From Oscillospiraceae bacterium (GTDB lineage: Bacteria > Bacillota > Clostridia > Oscillospirales > Ruminococcaceae), in NCBI GenBank assembly GCA_024684395.1, contig JAIKWY010000044.1, forward strand, positions 99,044 to 163,043: 64,000 bases of DNA, written 5' to 3'. The number at the start of each line of letters is the position of its first letter. Position 1 is the first letter of the stretch. Both the position numbers and the translations under genes were made by a program. The notes beneath the pieces are model-generated. The model worked only from the letters and a program-made list of their open reading frames with translations. It made no database searches and had not been told where the DNA came from. Shown in pieces: positions 1 through 8,856 of the stretch.

Positions 1-465
1 GGTATTCTTCCGGGCATAGTGCAGCGCATCCTCGCTGAAGTCGAGCGCATGTACCTCCGTCGCCGGGAGATGCTGCTGCAACGCCAGTGCGATGCATCCG
101 CTGCCCGTACACAGGTCGATGATGCGCAGCTCCTGCTTCCCCTTGCACCAGTCCAGCACGGTCTCCACAAGGACCTCCGTGTCCGGGCGGGGGATGAGTA
201 CGCCCTTGCCGACAAACAGCCGCATCCCGAAAAATTCCCACTCCCCGAGGATGTATTGCAGCGGCTCGCCGAAGGCTCTGCGCTGCGCCATGTTGCGGAG
301 CGGGTTCTCGTCCTCGGTGGGGATGCCCGTTGTAAGCAGCTTTTCATAGCGGCATCCCGTGACCTGCTCGAACATGCACCGCACATCGAAGGCAGCATCC
401 GGGATGTCAGCCTGTATCAGATAGTTGGTCAGCTCCGTGTGGAGCGCCGCTGTGTCCATTACCAT
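1..465 (-). CDS. prmC: Peptide chain release factor N5-glutamine methyltransferase (PrmC/HemK), C-terminus cut by window edge
   Basis: Minus-strand reading gives MVMDTAALHTELTNYLIQADIPDAAFDVRCMFEQVTG...RNMAQRRAFGEPLQYILGEWEFFG...VLIPRPDTEVLVETVL...LRIIDLCTGSGCIALAL; SAM-binding DLCTGSGCIALAL motif; start overlaps the stop of the upstream DUF1385 gene. Confidence 0.85.
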   Translation of the reverse strand, partial: MVMDTAALHTELTNYLIQADIPDAAFDVRCMFEQVTGCRYEKLLTTGIPTEDENPLRNMAQRRAFGEPLQYILGEWEFFGMRLFVGKGVLIPRPDTEVLVETVLDWCKGKQELRIIDLCTGSGCIALALQQHLPATEVHALDFSEDALHYARKNT

Positions 466-1454
466 TTGTCGTCCTCTAAGTTCTCCGGGATGCACGGCGT
501 CAGCGCTGCGATGGCGCATTCGATCTGTCTGGCATCCGGCTCACGGGTCGTGATGCGCTGGAGCTGCAAGCCCGGCCAGGAGATGAATTTGGAGATGAAG
601 CTGTCGCTCCGTCCGGCAAACTGGATGGCTTCAAAGGAACAGCCGATGGTGATGGGCAGCAGTGCAAAGCTGCACAGGAACCGCTGCCACGGGATCGTGA
701 ACGGCACCAGACACATCACTAAGATGCTGATGAACAGCGTCAGGAAAATGAAGCTCGTGCCGCAGCGGGGATGCAGCCGCACCTGCTTCTGGACGTTCTC
801 GACCGTCAGAGGGAGACCCGCCTCAAAGCAGGCAATGGTCTTATGCTCGGCGCCGTGGTATTCGTAGGTGCGCCGGATGTCCTTGGACAGCCCGGTGACT
901 GCCATATAGCCGATGAAAATGATGATCTTGATGATGCCCTCCAAAAAGGACTGCAAGATGCGGTTTTCGAGGCCTGCAAAATCCATGATGCCGCCGACGA
1001 TCCACTTCGGCAGGAACAGGAACAGCAGAAATGCCGCTGCCGTGCTGATGACGGTGAACACGGTCATGATGACGCTGACGGTCTTCTCGGTGAAATGTGC
1101 TTCGAGCCAGAGGTCGAGTTTGGAGGGCTTTTCGTCCTCGTTTTCCTCGTCCTCCTGTCCGTTCACCTGCTTTTCGGCGGACTTCATCAGGCATTTGTAG
1201 CCGTCCACCATCGAGAAGATGAAGCTGTAAACGCCCCGGATGAGCGGGATCTTCTTATACCACGGTCTGTCCTTCCCGACACCGCCCTTGATGTCCCATG
1301 TCTCCACGTCGATCGTGCCGTCCGGGAGCCGGCACGCCATAGCGCCCTTGTAGGCGCCCTTCATCATCACGCCCTCAATGAGCGCCTGCCCGCCGATCTT
1401 GCTCCGATGGCACGCCGTGGGGCAGGCTTCGGGCTGTTTTTCTTTTTCTTCCAT
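459..1454 (-). CDS. DUF1385 domain membrane protein (YqhQ family)
   Basis: IGGQALIEGVMMKG motif, YEYHGAEHKTIACFEAG, LHPRCGTSFIF; adjacency to prmC. Confidence 0.85.
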   Translation of the reverse strand: MEEKEKQPEACPTACHRSKIGGQALIEGVMMKGAYKGAMACRLPDGTIDVETWDIKGGVGKDRPWYKKIPLIRGVYSFIFSMVDGYKCLMKSAEKQVNGQEDEENEDEKPSKLDLWLEAHFTEKTVSVIMTVFTVISTAAAFLLFLFLPKWIVGGIMDFAGLENRILQSFLEGIIKIIIFIGYMAVTGLSKDIRRTYEYHGAEHKTIACFEAGLPLTVENVQKQVRLHPRCGTSFIFLTLFISILVMCLVPFTIPWQRFLCSFALLPITIGCSFEAIQFAGRSDSFISKFISWPGLQLQRITTREPDARQIECAIAALTPCIPENLEDDKW

Positions 1455-1487
1455 AGATACTCCTTTTGGTAATGCAGGGGTTCCCCG

Positions 1488-2933
1488 CTATTCAGGCTTC
1501 TGTCCCGGCGGGAGGGTGATGGTCACGGTCGTGCCGATGCCCTCTTCGCTGGTGATGTCGAGCCTGCCGCCGTGTGCCTGGATGATCTCATCCGCCACGG
1601 CAAGTCCGATGCCGGAACCACGTCTTGTGTGGTTCGGCTTATAGAATTTCTGCTTGATCTTCGGGAGGTCGGATGCCTTGATGCCGCAGCCGGTATCCGA
1701 AACGCTCACCACGATATTCCCCTGCCGCTCGGTGGCTTCGATATGCACGAGCCCGCCGGGGTCGGAATACTTGATGGCATTGTCGATGACATTGATGAAC
1801 ACCTGCCGGATGCGGTTCTTGTCGCCGTAGACAAACGGCAGCATCTCCGGCTCGTCATAGGTGATGTGGATCTTGTCACGGGCAGCCTTGTCCATGTAGA
1901 TGAGCACGGCATCGCCCAGCTCCGCCAGAACGTCCATCGTGTCCTTCTGCAAGGTGAAATGACCGCTCTGCATCCGGGAGAAGTCGAGCAGCTCCTCGAC
2001 CATCTGGGACAGACGCTCCGTCTCGCTGATGATGACGTTCATGCCCTTGTGGATGGTCTCGGGGTCGTTTTCGGTATAGATGGTCTCCGCCCAGCCCTTG
2101 ATAGCCGTCAGCGGGGTACGCAGCTCATGCGATACAGAAGAAATGAACTCATTCTTCATCTCCTCCGCGGTGGACAGCTCATCCGCCATGTGCGTGATCG
2201 CCGTGCAGAGGTCGCCGATCTCGTCATTGCCGTTGTAGCGGATGCGGAACGAGAAATCCCCCGTAGCGAATTTGCCCGCAGCCGTACTGAGCTGGGAGAT
2301 CGGTCGGATGATACTGCCGACGAAGTAGATGCCCGTGATGATGAGCAGCAGCAGGATCGCTGCGCAGATGATCGTGGCAGCGATGGTGATGGTCGTGATG
2401 GTCGAGTCCACCTCTTCGAGGGAGGAAACGACCCGCACGGCGCTGTATTCCGTCGAGAAGGACGAAATATCCATGCACACCGCCATGATCTTTTCCTTAT
2501 TGTCCGCCCTGCCGACCCAGTAGCCGTCACCGCCGGAGATGAGGTTCTCATAGTCCGGGAGCGCCGTATCCGCCGAAGGCGAAAAGCCGGATGATGTCAG
2601 CACGACCCTGCCCTTGACATTGACCGCCATCAGCTCCATCTTGTCCTTGGCGGAAAAGCTCTCAAAGGTATTGCGCAGCTCCGGCGAGAGGTTCGTCTCG
2701 GAATCCTGCGCATAGCGGGAGAGGATGTTGACCACGCTCGTCAGCTCCGCCGTGAGCTTCTGCTTGGCACCGGCATAGTAGAATGTCTGGATGGCATAGA
2801 TGAACGCCAGCTCCATGACCACCATGATGAGCACGAGCACGCCGAGGTTGTTGGCGATCCAGCGCCGGAGGAGCGTCCGCTTCTTGGGCTTTTTCTCAGC
2901 CTTATCAGGTCTTGTCATTCCACTTATAGCCAT
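1488..2933 (-). CDS. Two-component sensor histidine kinase (HAMP, HisKA, HATPase)
   Basis: SSVSHELRTPLTAIKGWAETI H-box, N/G boxes (NVIDNAIKYS, DTGCGI, GSGIGLAV), two TM segments. Confidence 0.9.
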   Translation of the reverse strand: MAISGMTRPDKAEKKPKKRTLLRRWIANNLGVLVLIMVVMELAFIYAIQTFYYAGAKQKLTAELTSVVNILSRYAQDSETNLSPELRNTFESFSAKDKMELMAVNVKGRVVLTSSGFSPSADTALPDYENLISGGDGYWVGRADNKEKIMAVCMDISSFSTEYSAVRVVSSLEEVDSTITTITIAATIICAAILLLLIITGIYFVGSIIRPISQLSTAAGKFATGDFSFRIRYNGNDEIGDLCTAITHMADELSTAEEMKNEFISSVSHELRTPLTAIKGWAETIYTENDPETIHKGMNVIISETERLSQMVEELLDFSRMQSGHFTLQKDTMDVLAELGDAVLIYMDKAARDKIHITYDEPEMLPFVYGDKNRIRQVFINVIDNAIKYSDPGGLVHIEATERQGNIVVSVSDTGCGIKASDLPKIKQKFYKPNHTRRGSGIGLAVADEIIQAHGGRLDITSEEGIGTTVTITLPPGQKPE

Positions 2934-3606
2934 AGCCCCAGATGGTCACGATATACTGCGGATTGGACGGCTCATCCTCGATCTTGAGCCGGATGCGGCG
3001 GATGTTGACATCCACGATCTTGTAATCGCCGTAGTAATTCTCGCCCCAGATGTGGTTGAGGATGGAAGCTCTGTCGAGCGCCGTATTCTTGTTGTTCATG
3101 AAGTACTCAAGGATCTGGTACTCCACCTGTGTCAGGTCGATCGGCTTGCCGTTCTTGGCAACGGTGCGGCTCTTGAGGTTGAGCGTGAACGGACCGGATT
3201 CGATGACCGGGCTGGAATCGTCATGGATGAAGCTCATGCAGACACGGCGGTAGATCGCGTCCACACGGGCGGTCAGCTCCGAGAGGGAGAAGGGCTTGGT
3301 GATGTAGTCATCGGCACCGATCATCAGACCGGAGACCTTGTCCATCTCCTGTGTACGGGCGGTGAGCATGATGATGCCGAGCGTGGAGCTCTTTTCCCGC
3401 AGCCGCTTGCAGACGGTGAAGCCGTCGATGCCCGGCATCATGATGTCGAGCAGGACGATATCGAAGTTGCCGTTCTCGTCATCAAAGGTCTGGAGCGCTG
3501 CCTCGCCGCTGTTCACATCGACAACGTCATAGCCGGCACGCTTTAAGTTGATGACGACACAATCGCGGATGACATCCTCATCCTCGCATACTAAAATTCG
3601 TTTCAT
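2905..3606 (-). CDS. OmpR/PhoB-family response regulator
   Basis: Receiver VLLDIMMPGIDGF, winged-helix C-terminus VDVNIRRIRLKIEDEPSNPQYIVTIWGYGYKW; overlaps the histidine kinase ORF. Confidence 0.92.
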   Translation of the reverse strand: MKRILVCEDEDVIRDCVVINLKRAGYDVVDVNSGEAALQTFDDENGNFDIVLLDIMMPGIDGFTVCKRLREKSSTLGIIMLTARTQEMDKVSGLMIGADDYITKPFSLSELTARVDAIYRRVCMSFIHDDSSPVIESGPFTLNLKSRTVAKNGKPIDLTQVEYQILEYFMNNKNTALDRASILNHIWGENYYGDYKIVDVNIRRIRLKIEDEPSNPQYIVTIWGYGYKWNDKT

Positions 3607-3655
3607 GGATTGACCTCCTTCTATTTCTATAGCTCAATAAACTTGCGGCTGGAGA

Positions 3656-4219
3656 TCACGGCAAAACCGCCGCGTTCTCTCTTTCATACAGGCTTTTTTT
3701 ACTCTGAATACTTTCGATCCCTTTTCGGATACCGATACAAAGTGAAACAGTGCAGAGAACCGCTGTACTGAGGTCTGTGAGGATGATCGGCATCAGTGGG
3801 TGATCATCCTCCAGCCTTATCTCCTGAAAATTTCCGTCCTTGTTCACAAACAACCGGACTTCCTTCGTCGGACTTGCTATATCGGGTGAGAAAGTGGTAC
3901 GAACTACTTTGCTGCCTTCCTTGCCGTTTATGGTATAGGTATAGGTAAGGTCGTAGCCTTCTACAGTCACATAGTAGTTCTCCTTTTTCTCCCGGTAGGT
4001 CCCATCTCTGCCGACTTGAACGGTACGGGTCCTTTGTTCCTCCCATGACACCTTCTCGGTTTTGGTAAGCTGTGCAGTCACGGTGTACTTCTCTGCATTA
4101 TGTTCCTCCAGATAGATACCGATGAATACAACATTCATATAAATCACAACGGAGATGATGCAGACCGGAACGAACATATGAATGCTGAAAAAAGGGAAAA
4201 CATAGTCCTTCCACCTCAT
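3656..4219 (-). CDS. Membrane protein, DUF3592-like
   Basis: N-terminal TM, extracytoplasmic beta-rich region, second TM; paralogue-like to 4387..4917. Confidence 0.6.
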   Translation of the reverse strand: MRWKDYVFPFFSIHMFVPVCIISVVIYMNVVFIGIYLEEHNAEKYTVTAQLTKTEKVSWEEQRTRTVQVGRDGTYREKKENYYVTVEGYDLTYTYTINGKEGSKVVRTTFSPDIASPTKEVRLFVNKDGNFQEIRLEDDHPLMPIILTDLSTAVLCTVSLCIGIRKGIESIQSKKSLYERENAAVLP

Positions 4220-4347
4220 AATGGCATTCCACCTTTATTTTGCTGTTCGTGTTTCCGTTTGCCGCAGCCCTTGATGAAGAGCACGACTCCGGCGGTCATG
4301 CCGCCGATGAGACACATCTGCTTTATGAGATCTCCCTGTCCGGACAT
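4216..4347 (-). CDS. Small (43 aa) hypothetical protein, translationally coupled to downstream gene
   Basis: Read directly: MSGQGDLIKQMCLIGGMTAGVVLFIKGCGKRKHEQQNKGGMPL*, stop overlaps the next ATG (ATGA). Not in the supplied ORF track (below size cutoff). Confidence 0.45.
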   Translation of the reverse strand: MSGQGDLIKQMCLIGGMTAGVVLFIKGCGKRKHEQQNKGGMPL

Positions 4348-4386
4348 TCTTCTTCACTCCTGTCATGCATCGTAACAGCCTGTCTG

Positions 4387-4917
4387 CTATTCTGATCCTT
4401 TGTCATTCTTGAAAAGATCCCTTTTGAATCGCTGGTATCTCCATTCCGTAAGGAAACCTCCTAAGAAAGGAAGCGGGATGAAAACAGCAAAAATGCAAGA
4501 ATAGAAATCATAAAGCAGGATCTCTTCTATCAATACAGTTCTGTCAGTATCTTTCTTGAGATGGTATCGCCCGTCTTTGCCCCGGTATAGTTCGACCTCG
4601 ATCGGTGCAGTATCCATGACCGGGATCGTTCGCTCAAAATAAAACGGCTCATTATTAAGGTAGCACACCCAGACCGTATCAAAGCCGGTAATCTCTTTGC
4701 CAGTGCCATTTGTTGTGACTCGCTTCTTACCGCTGGCATATTCTGCCGTCACGGTTATCTTTTCCTTGCTGAGATTATACTCACTGGGAAACGAGACAAT
4801 ACGGATGATCAACATGGTGAAACAGACGAAAAACGGAAGAGAGACCACGGCAGCACATATCAGCATCCCTTTCCATCTTTCCTTGAACCATTTAACGACC
4901 CAGTCGAACTCTGACAT
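4387..4917 (-). CDS. Membrane protein, DUF3592-like
   Basis: Same architecture as 3656..4219 (TM, VxLYxxKDGxxxx region, C-terminal TM). Confidence 0.6.
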   Translation of the reverse strand: MSEFDWVVKWFKERWKGMLICAAVVSLPFFVCFTMLIIRIVSFPSEYNLSKEKITVTAEYASGKKRVTTNGTGKEITGFDTVWVCYLNNEPFYFERTIPVMDTAPIEVELYRGKDGRYHLKKDTDRTVLIEEILLYDFYSCIFAVFIPLPFLGGFLTEWRYQRFKRDLFKNDKGSE

Positions 4918-4930
4918 GATCCTTCACTCC

Positions 4931-6280
4931 TCAGCTCATGAATCGGAAGCACGGCAGCAGCTTGCCGATGGTCAGCGAAAGCTCCTGCCCGCTCTCCGCC
5001 TTTGCCAGATAGGCAGCAGTGCCCTTGGTATGCAGCAGGCAGTAGCCGGATTGCAGATGCTCGTTCGTGTCCGCCTCGTCATAGGAGATGTAGATGCGCA
5101 GCAGGACGGGCATGTTGTCCTCCCATGCGCCGTCATAGGCCACGAATTGCAGCTCGCTGCCCGTGACGTCCTTCATGACGGAAACGTGATTGCGCCACAT
5201 CTCCGGCAGCAAAAACGCATAGCCGTCGCCGGCGCTGTAGTAGCTGTAGTATTCTGTATAAATGCGAGGCTCCTGCATCATTTTCCAGCGGGTCTGGCGG
5301 ATCTTGTCGGAATCGGCAGCATCCTCATAGCCGGGGAATGCCACCTGCACCGGGATCTCCGGCACGCCGTCGCTGTCGATGTCCATGCAGGAAAGCCCCG
5401 CACGGCGGACAGTGTCCTCGACCTTGTAGCTGCACCGGTCAAGCAGGTTGTTGAGCTGCCCGTCCTCGAGACAGAGGATCTCCGTCTGGAGGTTGGAGGT
5501 ACCCGTTGCCGCATCGACATAGAGCGTCACCCGCCCGTCCGGCAGCTTGCCGTAGATGAGCTGGGTGTAGTCCGTGTATCGGTCACGGAAGCTCCAGCGG
5601 TACTCGTGATAGCGGTCGTCCTCCCCGAGCCGGTAAACGGCTGCATACGCCGGATCGTCCGCCGCTGTGGCAGCGCCGAGCAGGATCAGGTCGGGATGCT
5701 CTGCACCGCTGCCGGAATCCGCCACATCGAACAGCGCATAGCTGTGGGAGAGCGTCTGTTCGAGGTAGTCGTCCTTGTAGGAATAGACGGAAAGGTACTT
5801 CTCCGACTGGTTCGAGGTGGAATAGCCCACAATGATATTGATGCGGTCATTCGTGCCGAGCTTGGAGATCACGACCTTCTCGATCTCGGAGCCGTCGGCG
5901 CTGCGGTCGCAGATGGACAGCCACTCCCCGTCAATGCAGTCGAGGATGTTGATGCGCAGTCCCGTATCCGCCGCAGCGATGCCGTTTTTCTCATAGAATA
6001 CGATCGCCTCCTCCGTGCTGTCACCGTCAATATCCGTCACGATGAAAGCGGAGAGGTAGGTGCCACGCTTGGGATATTTCAGCCGGATGTCCGGACCCGT
6101 CGTATCCCGCAGCGCCTGGTAGATCTGCTCCTGCTGGGCGCTGAGCTTCGGGGGCGTGAGCATCGCATCCACGTTGATGCCGATGGAACAGCCCGTCATA
6201 CAGAGCGCCGCCGCACCTGCCGTCAGGCGCAGCAGCAGATGCTTATGCAGTGTTGCCTTATCTCTGGTCGATCGGAACAT
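4931..6280 (-). CDS. Putative lipoprotein of unknown function with FG-GAP/VCBS-like acidic repeats
   Basis: Lipobox LTAGAAALCMTGC; DIDGDSTEEAIVFYE and DIDSDGVPEIPVQV stretches. Confidence 0.6.
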   Translation of the reverse strand: MFRSTRDKATLHKHLLLRLTAGAAALCMTGCSIGINVDAMLTPPKLSAQQEQIYQALRDTTGPDIRLKYPKRGTYLSAFIVTDIDGDSTEEAIVFYEKNGIAAADTGLRINILDCIDGEWLSICDRSADGSEIEKVVISKLGTNDRINIIVGYSTSNQSEKYLSVYSYKDDYLEQTLSHSYALFDVADSGSGAEHPDLILLGAATAADDPAYAAVYRLGEDDRYHEYRWSFRDRYTDYTQLIYGKLPDGRVTLYVDAATGTSNLQTEILCLEDGQLNNLLDRCSYKVEDTVRRAGLSCMDIDSDGVPEIPVQVAFPGYEDAADSDKIRQTRWKMMQEPRIYTEYYSYYSAGDGYAFLLPEMWRNHVSVMKDVTGSELQFVAYDGAWEDNMPVLLRIYISYDEADTNEHLQSGYCLLHTKGTAAYLAKAESGQELSLTIGKLLPCFRFMS

Positions 6281-7616
6281 AGGATTTCTTCTTGGGAAGC
6301 GCCTTGTATGCCGGACGGATGATGCGTCCGCCGGTCATGAGCTCCTCCATGCGGTGTGCCGACCAGCCCGCCATGCGGGAAACGGCAAACAGCGGTGTAT
6401 AGAGCTCCTCCGGGATGCCGAGCATCCGGTACACGAGCCCGGAATACATGTCCACATTGGCGCAGACCGTCTTTTCGATGCCCCGCACCTCCTTCATGAG
6501 GATGGGCGTCAGGCGCTCGATGGTGTCGAGCAGACGGAACTCCGCCTCGATCTCCTTGCCGGCAGCGAGCTTGAATGCCTTCTCCTTCAGGATGACCGCT
6601 CTCGGGTCGGAAAGCGTGTAGACCGCATGTCCCATGCCGTAGATCAGACCGGAGCCGTCACCGGCTTCCTTTTTCAGCACACGGCGGATGTAATCGGCGA
6701 CCTCGCCTTCGTTGTCCCAGTGCTTGATGTTCGCCTTGAACTCTTCGAGCTGTGCGGAGACCTTGAGGTTGGCACCGCCGTGCTTCGGACCCTTGAGGGC
6801 GCAGACAGCCGAAGAATATGCCGAATAGGCATCCGTCCCGGAGGACGTCAGCACACGGCAGGTGAATGTCGAGTTGTTGCCGCCGCCGTGCTCTGCATGG
6901 AGCATGAGCAGCACATCGAGGAGCTGTGCCTCCTCGGGGGTATACTGTCTGTCCGGACGCAGCATCGAGAGGATGGTCTCGGCGGTCTTTTCATCCGGAC
7001 GCAGCGGATGCATGAACAGCGACTGGTTGTCGAAATGCTTCCGCTTCACCTGGTACGCATTGACCATGATGATGGGCATCTTGGCGATGAGCGAGATCGC
7101 CGTGCGCATCTCGGATTCGAGCGTGGTATCCTCGCAGTCGATCTCGTTGTAGGAATAGAGAGACAGGATGGAGCGTGCCAGCTTGTTCATGATGTTGCGG
7201 GACGGTGCCTTCATCATCATGTCCACCACAAAACCCGAAGGCAGCGAGCGGTGCATCGAGAGATGATGGTTGAACGCCTCGAGCTCATCCGCCGTCGGCA
7301 GATCGCCGAACAGCAGCAGATACGCCGTTTCCTCATAGCCAAAGCGGTTCTCCCGCTCGGCATTGTGTACCAGGTCATAGATGTCATAGCCCCGGTAGAT
7401 CAGCTCACCCGGGATCGGCTCCACCTCGCCCTCGTTGACAACGTAGCCGTGGACATTGCAGATGTTGGTGATACCGGCAAGCACGCCCGTGCCGTCACTC
7501 CGGCGCAGACCGCGCTTGATGTGGAATTTGGTATATAAATTCTGGTCAATACGGGAATGTTCTTTCAGATGGTCGCATAAACTTTGCATATCAGCATTGG
7601 AAAAGACCTTACCCAT
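6258..7616 (-). CDS. gltA: Citrate synthase
   Basis: GELIYRGYDIYDL, MLHAEHGGGNNSTFTCRVLTSSGTDAYSAYSSAVCALKGPKHGGAN, GMGHAVYTLSDPRA. Start chosen at MGKVFSN. Confidence 0.9.
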   Translation of the reverse strand: MGKVFSNADMQSLCDHLKEHSRIDQNLYTKFHIKRGLRRSDGTGVLAGITNICNVHGYVVNEGEVEPIPGELIYRGYDIYDLVHNAERENRFGYEETAYLLLFGDLPTADELEAFNHHLSMHRSLPSGFVVDMMMKAPSRNIMNKLARSILSLYSYNEIDCEDTTLESEMRTAISLIAKMPIIMVNAYQVKRKHFDNQSLFMHPLRPDEKTAETILSMLRPDRQYTPEEAQLLDVLLMLHAEHGGGNNSTFTCRVLTSSGTDAYSAYSSAVCALKGPKHGGANLKVSAQLEEFKANIKHWDNEGEVADYIRRVLKKEAGDGSGLIYGMGHAVYTLSDPRAVILKEKAFKLAAGKEIEAEFRLLDTIERLTPILMKEVRGIEKTVCANVDMYSGLVYRMLGIPEELYTPLFAVSRMAGWSAHRMEELMTGGRIIRPAYKALPKKKSYVPIDQR

Positions 7617-7691
7617 AGGACGAACCTCCTGGAAATAAAGATAAGACTTGCTTCGGAAGGTTCCGAGAAAGTCTATAGTAATACATAATAC

Positions 7692-7720
7692 ATTATAGCA
7701 TTTTCTGGGTAAGAAGTCAA
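7692..7720 (-). promoter_or_regulatory. SigA-type promoter for citrate synthase
   Basis: Minus strand TTGACT-N17-TATAAT upstream of 7616. Confidence 0.7.
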
Positions 7721-7781
7721 TACACAAAAAGAATTACCTCCTATATCCCGCAACATATCACCAAAAGGGGAGAGAGCCGCT

Positions 7782-8798
7782 ATGAAACATCATTTTCTCA
7801 GTCTGCTGCTGTTCGCCTTTCTGCTGACGGGGCTGCCGCTGCTGCCGGCGATGCTGATCCGTCCGGCAGAGGAGCTCCCGGCAGCCGCAACGGTCACAGA
7901 GACAAGACCGACCGACTTTTCCACAGCCGAACCGCAGGAAGTGGAAAACTCTGCCGTCTATCATGTCCTCGATACCGAGACCGGCGAGATCCGGGAGATC
8001 CCGCTGCGGGACTACCTCATCGGCGCCGTAGGTGCCGAGATGCCCGCCTCCTTTGAGCAGGAAGCCCTCAAAGCGCAGGTCGTCGCAGCGCATACCTATG
8101 CCGAGCGGCAATGTATGCTCTCCGCCGGCAGGGAAGAGCTGCAAGGTGCGGATTTCTCCGATGATCCCGCAGTCTATCAGGCATGTCTGACCGAGGAGGA
8201 GCAGAAGGATCGCTGGGGCACGCACTATGCGCTGTACCATGACCGCATCGCCGCAGCCGTGGACGCCGTGCAAAATGAGCTGCTGTACTATGACGATGCG
8301 CCGATCATCGCAGCCTTTCACGCCATGTCGAGCGGACGGACGGAGTCGGCGGAGAATGTCTGGGGCAGCGAGATCGCCTATCTCTGCTCGGTGGCAAGCG
8401 ATGCCGACCGGGATGCACCGGAATATGAGACCGCCGTGACCCTCAGCGCCGATGCCGTCCGGGAGAGCCTGCTCTCGGCGCATACGGGACTGACGCTCGG
8501 GAACGATCCTGCGAAATGGTTCGGCGAACCGACCGTCTCGGAGGCAGGAACCGTGCTGCAAATGCAGGCAGGTGACGGCATCTTCACCGGGCAGGAGCTG
8601 AGGGGCATCCTCGGACTGCGTTCGGCGGCATTCACGGTCAGCTATGCGGACGGACAGTTCACCTTCATTGTCCACGGCTATGGGCATGATGTCGGCATGA
8701 GCCAGTACGGCGCCAATGCGATGGCGCAGAACGGGCATAGCTATAAAGACATTCTCTCGTATTATTACCCCGGCGCCGAGCTGCGGAAAATGGCATAA
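7782..8798 (+). CDS. spoIID: SpoIID/LytB-domain protein (stage II sporulation protein D-like)
   Basis: IPLRDYLIGAVGAEMPASFEQEALKAQVVAAHTYAERQ, ...GRTESAENVWGSEIAYLCSV..., HGYGHDVGMSQYGANAMAQNGHSYKDILSYYYPGAEL. Confidence 0.88.
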   Translation: MKHHFLSLLLFAFLLTGLPLLPAMLIRPAEELPAAATVTETRPTDFSTAEPQEVENSAVYHVLDTETGEIREIPLRDYLIGAVGAEMPASFEQEALKAQVVAAHTYAERQCMLSAGREELQGADFSDDPAVYQACLTEEEQKDRWGTHYALYHDRIAAAVDAVQNELLYYDDAPIIAAFHAMSSGRTESAENVWGSEIAYLCSVASDADRDAPEYETAVTLSADAVRESLLSAHTGLTLGNDPAKWFGEPTVSEAGTVLQMQAGDGIFTGQELRGILGLRSAAFTVSYADGQFTFIVHGYGHDVGMSQYGANAMAQNGHSYKDILSYYYPGAELRKMA

Positions 8799-8802
8799 CA
8801 AA

Positions 8803-8834
8803 ACCCCCTGCCACAATTCCATAGGGCAGGGGGT
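8803..8834. terminator. Bidirectional hairpin terminator between convergent genes
   Basis: ACCCCCTGCC-12nt-GGCAGGGGGT, 10-bp arms, between spoIID-like (+) and cellulase (-). Confidence 0.65.
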
Positions 8835-8856
8835 CGCTTTGTCTATGCAGTTTGCA

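Noticed and set aside
1488-3606. Unusual two-component system
   Set aside because: Standard H, N and G boxes and receiver Asp; ordinary HK-RR pair with overlapping ORFs.
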